Shown here piece by piece: positions 24,543-31,508 of a stretch of 32,523 nt of DNA. Both the position numbers and the translations under genes were made by a program. How positions within the stretch are numbered: position 1 is the first letter of the stretch; every line of letters starts with the position of its first letter. The stretch comes from an uncultured Bacteroidales bacterium (GTDB lineage Bacteria; Bacteroidota; Bacteroidia; Bacteroidales; Bacteroidaceae). Below the pieces are notes generated by a model. That model was not told the origin of the DNA. It worked only from the letters and a program-made list of their open reading frames with translations, and made no database searches. Location of the stretch: the NCBI GenBank assembly GCA_937898885.1, contig CALDKD010000026.1:1-32523 (forward strand), in the 5' to 3' direction.

Positions 24543-26096
24543 ATGTGTGTTATCAGACGGGTTGGCATAGTTCTTACGCTTTTGCTGCTGGCAGCGTCGT
24601 GCGGTAGATACCGCAATGCCGGGGCACTGGGTGATATCGGTAGCGTACTTGACCGGGACCCTGCGCTTGCATTAAGGATGCTGGACAGTATGGACGTGTC
24701 ATCTCTTCGCGGTGAGCATAAGGCGTTGTTTGCATTGCTCAGGACACAGGCGGGTTACAAATGCTACGAGGATATTGAGTCTGACAGTCTGATACGAATT
24801 GCCACCAATTGGTATGGCCTGCGCCATAAAAATGTCAATGCTGCCCGGAGCTGGTACTCACTGGGGTGTATTAGCGAGCTTCTGGAAGATGACTCGGCCG
24901 CCCTTGACGCATATCTGAGGGCGCGCATCCTATTCCCCGATACTCTTGTAAGAGACTATGCGCTATGCTGTCAGAATATGGGAATACTATACGAGAAACG
25001 GCATTTGTACAGTGAGTCTCTGAACTCGCTGCGTAGCGGCCTGGCGTGTGCGCGTCTGCTCGGTGACTCGTGCATTACCGCTTTCTGCAATCTGTATATA
25101 GGTCTTATTCATCTGTATAAGGAGGAATTCGGCGAGGCCGGATCTATGCTTGGCGCATTGCTTTCTGACCGAAATCTACCCGGGTACAGCCGGAACAATC
25201 TTAATCTTCAGATGGCAAAGGTTGAGTTGTATGGTAATAATGACGCTGATGCGGCAATGCTCAATGTAGATAAGTACTTAAAGTGGAGCGATGGCATAAC
25301 CGATGACGGGTTAAGCGTCAAGGCTGATATATTCTACGCGATGTCTCTGTATGATTCGGCATACATCTATTACCTGAGGTCTATGGATTATGCCTCAGAG
25401 CCTCAGACTATATGTGACAATTATCGCAGACTCGCGGAATTGGAAGCTATGCGTGGCGACAATGAGGCTGCTGCCCGATATATGTCTCTGTTTGGAGAGG
25501 AACTGTATGACATATACGAGCGGCGCAGCCAGGACGCCATAACCAGTATTCATTTGCGCCATAATGAGGAATGGAGCCGTAACAGCGTGTTGCAAATAAA
25601 GAGCAGGGCTGTACTGATAAGCATTTCGGTGGTGGTCTTACTCTCACTTTCCCTGCTTCTGGCTTTCCTGATTAGAGACAGGAATCGTAAGGCAGCATAT
25701 CTTAGAAGGTATGATGATATCCGCAGACGGGCACTTTCGGTTGCCAGTGATTCTCTGGCCGACCAGCTGACAGCTGGAGCCAAGGCATTTCACCAGGATA
25801 TTGCCTCCTCGCTGATAGAGGAGATTACCGGTGCACACCGTGCTCCGTCAGACAGTGAGATTTTGGTTCTGCGCTACAACATTAATCTCTATTTTCAGGA
25901 TGCAATACGCGTGATGAGGGAGCGTGCGCCACGTCTTAATCAGACCGAGCAACTGTTCTGCATACTGCATTATATGGGGCTGGGCTACTCTGAGGCATCG
26001 CTTATGCTCAACAAGGAGCCGTCCTACCTGCGTGCCATAAAAACCAGAATGCAGGACAAGATGCCTGTAGATATGTATAACGTTTTCTTTGGATAA
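24543..26096 (+). CDS. TPR lipoprotein/membrane protein with cytoplasmic HTH-like C-terminus (probable regulator)
   Basis: This 517-residue protein has an N-terminal hydrophobic segment ending LAASCGR, a possible lipoprotein or signal-anchor site. About 300 residues of TPR-like helix pairs follow (ARSWYSLGCISELLEDDSAALDAY, ALCCQNMGILYEKRHLYSESL). One transmembrane helix lies at about 354-376 before RDRNRK. The cytoplasmic end has a coiled region, then LNQTEQLFCILHYMGLGYSEAS and LRAIKTRMQDKM (about 465-510), resembling a divergent LuxR-type helix-turn-helix. This TPR-TM-HTH plan is common in Bacteroidetes and probably senses envelope state to control nearby genes. No kinase motif is seen. The BspA-like gene starts 5 nt after its stop, so the two share a transcript. 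The DNA target is unknown. Confidence 0.75.
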   Translation: MCVIRRVGIVLTLLLLAASCGRYRNAGALGDIGSVLDRDPALALRMLDSMDVSSLRGEHKALFALLRTQAGYKCYEDIESDSLIRIATNWYGLRHKNVNAARSWYSLGCISELLEDDSAALDAYLRARILFPDTLVRDYALCCQNMGILYEKRHLYSESLNSLRSGLACARLLGDSCITAFCNLYIGLIHLYKEEFGEAGSMLGALLSDRNLPGYSRNNLNLQMAKVELYGNNDADAAMLNVDKYLKWSDGITDDGLSVKADIFYAMSLYDSAYIYYLRSMDYASEPQTICDNYRRLAELEAMRGDNEAAARYMSLFGEELYDIYERRSQDAITSIHLRHNEEWSRNSVLQIKSRAVLISISVVVLLSLSLLLAFLIRDRNRKAAYLRRYDDIRRRALSVASDSLADQLTAGAKAFHQDIASSLIEEITGAHRAPSDSEILVLRYNINLYFQDAIRVMRERAPRLNQTEQLFCILHYMGLGYSEASLMLNKEPSYLRAIKTRMQDKMPVDMYNVFFG

Positions 26097-26101
26097 TAAA
26101 T

Positions 26102-29100
26102 ATGCGCTATATGAGAAAGTGTCTTATGCTTTTGCTGGCGGCGGCAGTGCTGCCTGCTGTGTTGTCTGCTAATAAGGATGTGCCCTTGTCGAAGGGCGAC
26201 AAGAATTCCGGTCTTCACCCGAGGATATTCAGCGACATTCAGTCGTCTGTACAAAGCACTATTGTTCGAGTGAACGGCATAGTTTACAAAGTTCGTTATG
26301 ATGACCCAAATAGCCTGTTATATTCCTCATCATACTCAGGTATTACTGCGTACGGGTGTACGGTGTCAGGTGGAGATGTTTATGAATATAGTTATAGCGG
26401 TGATGTGTATGTACCATCCTATATATACTACAACGGGGCGAAGTTCTATGTTGACGGCATAGAGAAGAAAGCCTTCCGAAACTGCCGCAGCCTGAAGTCT
26501 GTGACGCTTCCGCCAGCGGTGGGAATACCGTCTGATGAGTATTTCCAGGGATGCGACAGTCTGGTCAGCGTGGCCGTGTCAGATACGGTCACTGTTGGTG
26601 GCGTATTTAACAGGACAGTACTGCCGGAGCTTAGTGATGGCGAAGTGTATGTTGATGGCTTGTTATTCATCATTGACAGTAATGGTGAGGCTTGTGTCAC
26701 GCGGAGATCTTTCTTTGACTATTCCGGCGATATAGTGATACCTTCAAGCATAGAGGTTGACGGACAGGAGTATCCTGTAACACATATTGGACACTCTGCA
26801 TTTACAAATTGCAGTGCTCTCAGGTCTGTAGTCATCCCCGAGGGAGTGGTGTCCTTCATTAAAGATCCACATCCGGGGTCGGACAATAATCGTGTTTATA
26901 TTTCAAGTTTTCAGAACTGCTATAATCTGGAAAGTGTTACTCTACCATCCACTCTGACTGGCATAAAGGATAATTTATTTATGCATTGTATGAGCCTTCG
27001 CTCAATTGAGATTCCAAAGAATGTAAGCGAGATATCGGCTGAAGCCTTTGAAGGGTGCTCCGGGCTTGTGAGTATTACGGTGAATCCGGATAATGAGGTA
27101 TATGACTCACGTGGAGGCTGCAACGCCATCATTGAGAGCGCCACGAACACTCTGATTGTGGGATGTGCCAATACCGTGATTCCTGACGATGTTGAGGTTG
27201 TAGGAAAGAGGGCATTCTTTGTCCGTAATGGCCTGACTTCAATCAATATTCCTGAGAATGTGAGAAGGATTGAGCAGTATGCGTTTGCGTGGTGCGCAGA
27301 CCTGCGTAATGTGAGGATGTCTGAGGGTTTGGAGTACATAGGCAGAGAGGCATTCAGCGGCTGCAGCGGTATCACATCTGTAGTGGTGCCTGAGAGTGTT
27401 GATTCTTTGGAGAGGCGTGCGTTCGGTGAGTGTACGCGACTGTTAAAGGCCAGACTTCCAGAAGGGCTCAGCTATCTTGCTCCTGAGATGTTCTATTATT
27501 GCAAATGCCTGACCGAGGTTAATATTCCGCAGCATATCACCAGAATAGAGTATAGCACATTTGAGGAGTGCTATTGTCTTGAGTCGTTGGATATACCTGA
27601 GTGTGTCACACACATAGGTAACCGGGCATTTGCCTGGTGCACCAGTCTGAGCAGGCTGGATATTCCGGCTGGTATTAAAACCATAGGTAGTTATGTGTTC
27701 TATGATTGCGACAATCTGCATTATATCTCATTGCCAGATGATAGAAGCGGATTCTCAGATAATGCGTTTACTGGTTTCACTGGCCTGAGAAGTATAGACT
27801 TGCCAAAGGAAATGCGCGAGATCAAGAAGCAGGCTTTCGGCGGTTGCTCCAGTCTGGAGTATATTGAGCTGCCGGACAGTATCCGGATAATAGGCGATGA
27901 GGCATTCGTGGGGTGTCACAGTCTTACCTCAATCAATATTCCAGCCAATGTAAGCTCAATCTCAGTCACCGCATTCAAGAACTGTGAGAACCTGAGGAAT
28001 GTTGACTTTGATGAGCGCAACACTCATTACAAGTACTATGACGGCCTGTTCCTGAACAGCCGTGGCAATGTGGTTGTGGCGTCTGTGGGAACCCCGGAGA
28101 TTGTCATTCCCGACTTCGTTGAGGTGATAGGTGAGTCGGCGCTGACATCCCGCGACAGCATAGAGTCGCTATCCGTCAGGGGTAATACAATATTCCATAA
28201 ATATGCTTTTGGAAAGTACAGTTTTTTGGATTTGGTGTCTGTTACACTGCGTGATACGATAACCCCGGGCGTAATGAGTAATTTTCCGAAAAGCGTGTCC
28301 GCCCTGCGTGTGGCTGATGATGTGCGGTATGTACCGGAATATGCGTTTGCCGATAACAAACCAAAATTTGAGATAAACACTGCCAGATATCTCAAGGAAA
28401 TTGTCATTGAGGGATGTCCGGCAATAGGAAAGCATTCTTTCTATAGCTGTGACAGCATACGTACTATAACTCTTTACTCAGATGTGCCGCCCAAGGCACT
28501 GCCTGCGCTGCCGAAGCGTCATATTGAGATTGATGCCCGGTTACTGCATAATTATTTAGGGGAATGTTCCGATGTAATTTGTGAAGGAGAGGATTATGGT
28601 ATTCTTGTCAAAAGCTTCATCAAAATCAGAGACATTCGTTCCAAGGTTGGTCAATGGCGTGCTGAATACTCCTATAATGTCGGTTACCCCGGCTGGTATG
28701 ATGTGTCGTGTATTATCCTTCCAAACAGTATTTCCGCTGATCCGGAAGAACGCAGGCCCGCGCCATTTGATGTGGAGCTGTCGTATTACGATGAGAATGG
28801 TGTCAGACAAACCTGTAGGTCGGACTATTATGTAAGTGACACTACCAGGACAGACACAGTAAATGTCATGCGGGTCTTTCTGCCTGCCGCCGTGAATCCC
28901 GATGGCGGTAATAACATAACAATTACTGTCCGTGCCCGCGTGACGTCTTCCTCTTATACGCGTGGCTATGGCAATACTATGTTTCTGGATGCCATTACAT
29001 TGGACATGTGTGAAGAGTCACCGGCGGATGGCCTCGCTGAGTCTGCTGACAGTGTGTTCTGCGGAACTTTTCCTGATAATGTGCTGGCCGAGGCGCAGGT

Positions 29101-29320
29101 GGTGGTGCCACCGGCATCGCTGTCATCGTATCAGAAGGCTGCCGGATGGCGTCAGTTCCGCTCACTCGGTATGCCGGATACGGTACGTGACATTGTGGCA
29201 TCTGACGGATTGGAGACGGTGCATTACGGATTGGACGGCAGGATAGTCACTCCAGAGACTTCTGGCATTCACATTGTCAAATACTCTGACGGTGCCGTAC
29301 GGAAGGTGTATGTCCCGTAG
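26102..29320 (+). CDS. BspA-like leucine-rich-repeat surface protein
   Basis: This 1072-residue secreted protein has a signal peptide (MRYMRKCLMLLLAAAVLPAVLSA). About residues 110-800 hold some two dozen BspA/LRR_5 repeats of the form I-x-x-x-A-F-x-x-C-x-x-L-x-x-(I/V)-x-(I/L)-P. The BspA-typical non-repeat insert NAIIESATNTLIVGC lies near residue 340. A beta-rich, non-repeat domain follows (about 840-980). The final 33 residues (VHYGLDGRIVTPETSGIHIV, then YSDGAVRKVYVP) look like the short C-terminal sorting tail on many Prevotella-type secreted proteins. BspA proteins bind host matrix or other bacteria; that role is inferred. A second ATG three codons in is equally possible. It is co-transcribed with the TPR regulator. 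Confidence 0.85.
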   Translation: MRYMRKCLMLLLAAAVLPAVLSANKDVPLSKGDKNSGLHPRIFSDIQSSVQSTIVRVNGIVYKVRYDDPNSLLYSSSYSGITAYGCTVSGGDVYEYSYSGDVYVPSYIYYNGAKFYVDGIEKKAFRNCRSLKSVTLPPAVGIPSDEYFQGCDSLVSVAVSDTVTVGGVFNRTVLPELSDGEVYVDGLLFIIDSNGEACVTRRSFFDYSGDIVIPSSIEVDGQEYPVTHIGHSAFTNCSALRSVVIPEGVVSFIKDPHPGSDNNRVYISSFQNCYNLESVTLPSTLTGIKDNLFMHCMSLRSIEIPKNVSEISAEAFEGCSGLVSITVNPDNEVYDSRGGCNAIIESATNTLIVGCANTVIPDDVEVVGKRAFFVRNGLTSINIPENVRRIEQYAFAWCADLRNVRMSEGLEYIGREAFSGCSGITSVVVPESVDSLERRAFGECTRLLKARLPEGLSYLAPEMFYYCKCLTEVNIPQHITRIEYSTFEECYCLESLDIPECVTHIGNRAFAWCTSLSRLDIPAGIKTIGSYVFYDCDNLHYISLPDDRSGFSDNAFTGFTGLRSIDLPKEMREIKKQAFGGCSSLEYIELPDSIRIIGDEAFVGCHSLTSINIPANVSSISVTAFKNCENLRNVDFDERNTHYKYYDGLFLNSRGNVVVASVGTPEIVIPDFVEVIGESALTSRDSIESLSVRGNTIFHKYAFGKYSFLDLVSVTLRDTITPGVMSNFPKSVSALRVADDVRYVPEYAFADNKPKFEINTARYLKEIVIEGCPAIGKHSFYSCDSIRTITLYSDVPPKALPALPKRHIEIDARLLHNYLGECSDVICEGEDYGILVKSFIKIRDIRSKVGQWRAEYSYNVGYPGWYDVSCIILPNSISADPEERRPAPFDVELSYYDENGVRQTCRSDYYVSDTTRTDTVNVMRVFLPAAVNPDGGNNITITVRARVTSSSYTRGYGNTMFLDAITLDMCEESPADGLAESADSVFCGTFPDNVLAEAQVVVPPASLSSYQKAAGWRQFRSLGMPDTVRDIVASDGLETVHYGLDGRIVTPETSGIHIVKYSDGAVRKVYVP

Positions 29321-29354
29321 TTTTTTAATATACTGCAAATTTTTGTTGAAAACT

Positions 29355-29385
29355 TTTGCATCGGTTGTTTTTTTGTCTAATTTTG
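29355..29385 (+). promoter_or_regulatory. Consensus promoter of rpsU
   Basis: TTTG (29355-29358), a 19-nt spacer and TAATTTTG (29378-29385) fit the Bacteroidetes consensus closely. The leader is about 45 nt and AT-rich, as expected for strong translation in this phylum. Confidence 0.75.
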
Positions 29386-29436
29386 CGCCGCTTAAAGCCG
29401 ATAGAAGTTTTAATAAATAAAAAATAATAAATCAAA

Positions 29437-29628
29437 ATGATCGTAGTTCCGGTAAAGGAGGGTGAGAACATTGAACGTGCCCTTAAAAAGTTCAAGAGAA
29501 AGTATGAGAAGACTGGCGTTATCAAGGAGTTGAGACGTCGTCAGCAGTTTGACAAACCGTCAGAGCTTAAGCGTCTTCGTATGGAGCACGCCATCTACGT
29601 ACAGAAACTGCAGCAGACAGAGGAGTAA
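29437..29628 (+). CDS. rpsU: 30S ribosomal protein S21
   Basis: This 63-residue basic protein starts MIVVPVKEGENIERALKKFK. The usual S21 core KYEKTGVIKELRRRQQF and a Bacteroidetes-type tail (RMEHAIYVQKLQQTEE) follow. S21 sits on the small-subunit platform near the anti-Shine-Dalgarno sequence; Bacteroidetes ribosomes hide that sequence with S21 and neighbouring proteins, consistent with the poor Shine-Dalgarno sequences in this window. It has its own strong promoter and a strong terminator before the recombinase gene. Confidence 0.97.
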   Translation: MIVVPVKEGENIERALKKFKRKYEKTGVIKELRRRQQFDKPSELKRLRMEHAIYVQKLQQTEE

Positions 29629-29673
29629 AAAATCACTCCCAGGGTATTGCTTTTTCCGGATTTCTTTAATATA

Positions 29674-29709
29674 TTCGTTGCCGAGACATTTCGGCAACGA
29701 ATTTTTGTT
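29674..29709 (+). terminator. Strong intrinsic terminator between rpsU and xerC
   Basis: TTCGTTGCCGA (29674-29684) and TCGGCAACGAA (29691-29701) form a perfect 11-bp stem with a 6-nt loop, then a T-rich tail. The tail ends two bases before the recombinase start codon, so terminator and gene start touch. Confidence 0.85.
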
Positions 29710-29711
29710 TT

Positions 29712-30593
29712 ATGTACGTAGATCAATTCTGTGACTATCTTAGACTGGAGCGCAACTATTCTGCAAGGACTGTAGAGAGTTACCGCAAGGATCTTGAACT
29801 CTTTGAGTCTTACCTGTCAGGTATGGACCGGCAGATTGATTTTCTCTCAGTTGATAAGGATATTGTCCGCTCCTGGGTGATGGGTATGATGGAGAAAGGC
29901 TGTCAGCCATCTACCGTCAACAGGAAACTGAGTACATTGCGCTCTTTTTATCGATTCCTGCGCATTCGTGGAATTACCGATATGTCTCCGGCTCTGGACG
30001 TCAAGGGCCCGAAAGGGAAGAAACCTCTGCCTCAGTTTGTACGTGAGGCGGATATGGACAAGCTTCTGGATGAGACTGATCTTGGCGAAGGATTCATTGG
30101 CGCTCGCAATAAGGCCGTGCTCGCTACGTTTTACGAGACCGGTGTCCGTCTGGCAGAGCTTGTGGGCCTTAATGATGCTGATGTGGATTTCGGCTCACAT
30201 ATAATAAAGGTGACCGGAAAACGCAACAAACAGAGACTGATTCCCTTTGGCAACGAGCTTTCCGTGTTTCTCACAGATTATCTCTCAGCCAGGGAGAAGG
30301 AGTTCGGAACACTCTCAGGGGCGTTCTTTGTGAGTACTAAGGGTGAGCGCATACCCCGTCATCAGGTTTATCGTCTGGTCAAGGACGCTCTCTCCCTGGT
30401 CTCTTCGCTGAAAAAGCGGAGTCCGCACGTACTCAGGCATTCATTCGCCACTGCGATGCTCAACCACGATGCCGGGCTTGGCGCTGTCAAGGAATTGCTC
30501 GGCCACGACAGCCTTGCCACTACGGAGATATATACGCATACGACATTCGAGGAGCTAAAGAAGGTTTACAAACAGGCTCACCCAAGAGCCTAA
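29712..30593 (+). CDS. xerC: Tyrosine recombinase of the XerC/XerD family
   Basis: This 293-residue protein has an N-terminal SAM-like core-binding domain (YLRLERNYSARTVESYRKDL) and a catalytic domain with all the residues expected: Arg in YETGVRLAEL, Lys in VTGKRNKQRLIPF, His-x-x-Arg in HVLRHSFATAML, His in LLGHDSLATTEIY and the tyrosine nucleophile in IYTHTTFEELKKVY. Length and position next to rpsU and hpf fit a housekeeping Xer protein that resolves chromosome dimers; XerC versus XerD is not certain. No recognisable Shine-Dalgarno is possible because the rpsU terminator abuts the ATG. hpf follows after 13 nt. Confidence 0.9.
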   Translation: MYVDQFCDYLRLERNYSARTVESYRKDLELFESYLSGMDRQIDFLSVDKDIVRSWVMGMMEKGCQPSTVNRKLSTLRSFYRFLRIRGITDMSPALDVKGPKGKKPLPQFVREADMDKLLDETDLGEGFIGARNKAVLATFYETGVRLAELVGLNDADVDFGSHIIKVTGKRNKQRLIPFGNELSVFLTDYLSAREKEFGTLSGAFFVSTKGERIPRHQVYRLVKDALSLVSSLKKRSPHVLRHSFATAMLNHDAGLGAVKELLGHDSLATTEIYTHTTFEELKKVYKQAHPRA

Positions 30594-30606
30594 AATAATA
30601 TATATT

Positions 30607-30906
30607 ATGGAACTAAAGATTCAGGCGCTGCATTTCACTGCCACAGAGCAGCTGCAGTCATTCATTGAGAAAAAGTGTGCTAAACTGCCAAAAGTCCATG
30701 ATTCCATCGGTACGGCCGAGGTTATCCTTGAGGTAGTTAAACCGGAGACGTCTATGAACAAGCAAGCCAGGATTTCCGTTACTGTTCAGGGTGGTGAGGT
30801 TTATGCTGAGAAAACCTGCGATACATTTGAGCAGGCTGTAGATGATTGTGTGGAGGCTTTGCTCAAGCAACTCAAGAAAAACAAAGAAAAACTGCGTGAG
30901 AAATAA
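30607..30906 (+). CDS. hpf: Ribosome hibernation-promoting factor, short form (HPF/RaiA/YfiA family)
   Basis: This 99-residue protein starts MELKIQALHFTATEQLQSFIEKKCAKL. The beta-alpha-beta-beta-beta-alpha pattern of the S30EA family is visible, with the lysine-rich end (LLKQLKKNKEKLREK) that binds 16S rRNA. It lacks the extra domain of long HPF. It binds the small-subunit decoding region in stationary phase and blocks or stores ribosomes. It sits 13 nt after the recombinase gene, on the same transcript, and just before the tRNA promoter. Confidence 0.92.
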   Translation: MELKIQALHFTATEQLQSFIEKKCAKLPKVHDSIGTAEVILEVVKPETSMNKQARISVTVQGGEVYAEKTCDTFEQAVDDCVEALLKQLKKNKEKLREK

Positions 30907-30921
30907 AAAAACTCATTTTTC

Positions 30922-30952
30922 TTTGCGCGATTAAAAAATAGCAGTATCTTTG
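30922..30952 (+). promoter_or_regulatory. Consensus promoter of the tRNA-tuf operon
   Basis: TTTG (30922-30925), a 19-nt spacer and TATCTTTG (30945-30952) match the -33/-7 consensus exactly. Transcription should start about 30957, some 40 nt before the first tRNA. Confidence 0.8.
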
Positions 30953-30990
30953 CACCCGCTCCGCTCTAACGAGATGCGGGTGCTTGTTTT
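30952..30990 (+). promoter_or_regulatory. Inverted repeat at the start of the tRNA transcript
   Basis: GCACCCGC (30952-30959) and GCGGGTGC (30976-30983) form an 8-bp stem with a 16-nt loop followed by TTGTTTT. It could end read-through from hpf, while transcripts from the local promoter would contain only part of the left arm. Confidence 0.45.
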
Positions 30991-30998
30991 GAACACTT

Positions 30999-31070
30999 GC
31001 CGCTATGGCTCAATGGTAGAGCAACGCACTTGTAATGCGTAGGTTGTTGGTTCGATTCCGACTAGCGGCT
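30999..31070 (+). tRNA. tRNA-Thr (anticodon TGT)
   Basis: The acceptor stem GCCGCTA pairs with TAGCGGC, discriminator T. The anticodon stem ACGCA/TGCGT encloses CTTGTAA, giving anticodon TGT (31031-31033) for ACA codons. The T-arm GGTTCGATTCC is present. CCA is not encoded. Confidence 0.95.
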
Positions 31071-31093
31071 CATAAGATTGAAATTTTGAAACC

Positions 31094-31176
31094 GGGTGAA
31101 TTCCAGAGTGGCCAAATGGGGCAGACTGTAAATCTGCTGTCTCTCGACTTCGGTGGTTCGAATCCATCTTCACCCA
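31094..31176 (+). tRNA. tRNA-Tyr (anticodon GTA)
   Basis: The acceptor stem GGGTGAA pairs with TTCACCC, discriminator A. The anticodon stem GCAGA/TCTGC encloses CTGTAAA, anticodon GTA (31128-31130). A long variable arm, as in bacterial tRNA-Tyr, precedes GGTTCGAATCC. CCA is not encoded. Confidence 0.95.
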
Positions 31177-31259
31177 CGCAAGTTGACGGAAACGGCGCGA
31201 GCCGGGCTTGCAGCTCCACCTTGATAATATTAAGGAAGGAACGATTCCGTGGCAAAGTT

Positions 31260-31332
31260 GCGGGAATAGCTCAGTTGATAGAGCATTAGCCTTCCAAGCT
31301 GAGGGTCGCGGGTTTGAGTCCCGTTTCCCGCT
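31260..31332 (+). tRNA. tRNA-Gly (anticodon TCC)
   Basis: The acceptor stem GCGGGAA pairs with TTCCCGC, discriminator T. The loop CTTCCAA gives anticodon TCC (31293-31295) for GGA and GGG codons. The D-arm AGCTCAGTTGATAGAGC and T-arm GGTTTGAGTCC are normal. CCA is not encoded. Confidence 0.95.
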
Positions 31333-31342
31333 CGATTTTGTC

Positions 31343-31411
<69 letters not shown>

Positions 31412-31418
<7 letters not shown>

Positions 31419-31459
31419 CTCTCAAAGAGAGGAGTAATATCCCTCTTTAGGAGCTTTTT
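31412..31459 (+). terminator. Terminator- or attenuator-like hairpin between tRNA-Thr(GGT) and tuf
   Basis: AAAGAG-a-GG (31424-31432) pairs with CCCTCTTT (31441-31448) over 8 bp with one bulge. The stem can extend below an internal loop by pairing AGCTCC at the tRNA 3' end (31412-31417) with GGAGCT (31450-31455), directly followed by five T. The outer stem is possible only if the tRNA acceptor is unfolded. Confidence 0.55.
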
Positions 31460-31508
31460 GCGGTTGAATGAGAAAATCAAGTTTGTAATCAATTAATAAA
31501 AAGAAACT

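Noticed and set aside
29325..29525. Minus-strand open frame of 66 codons with hydrophobic stretch
   Set aside because: It is antisense to the consensus promoter and start of rpsU and has no start context of its own.
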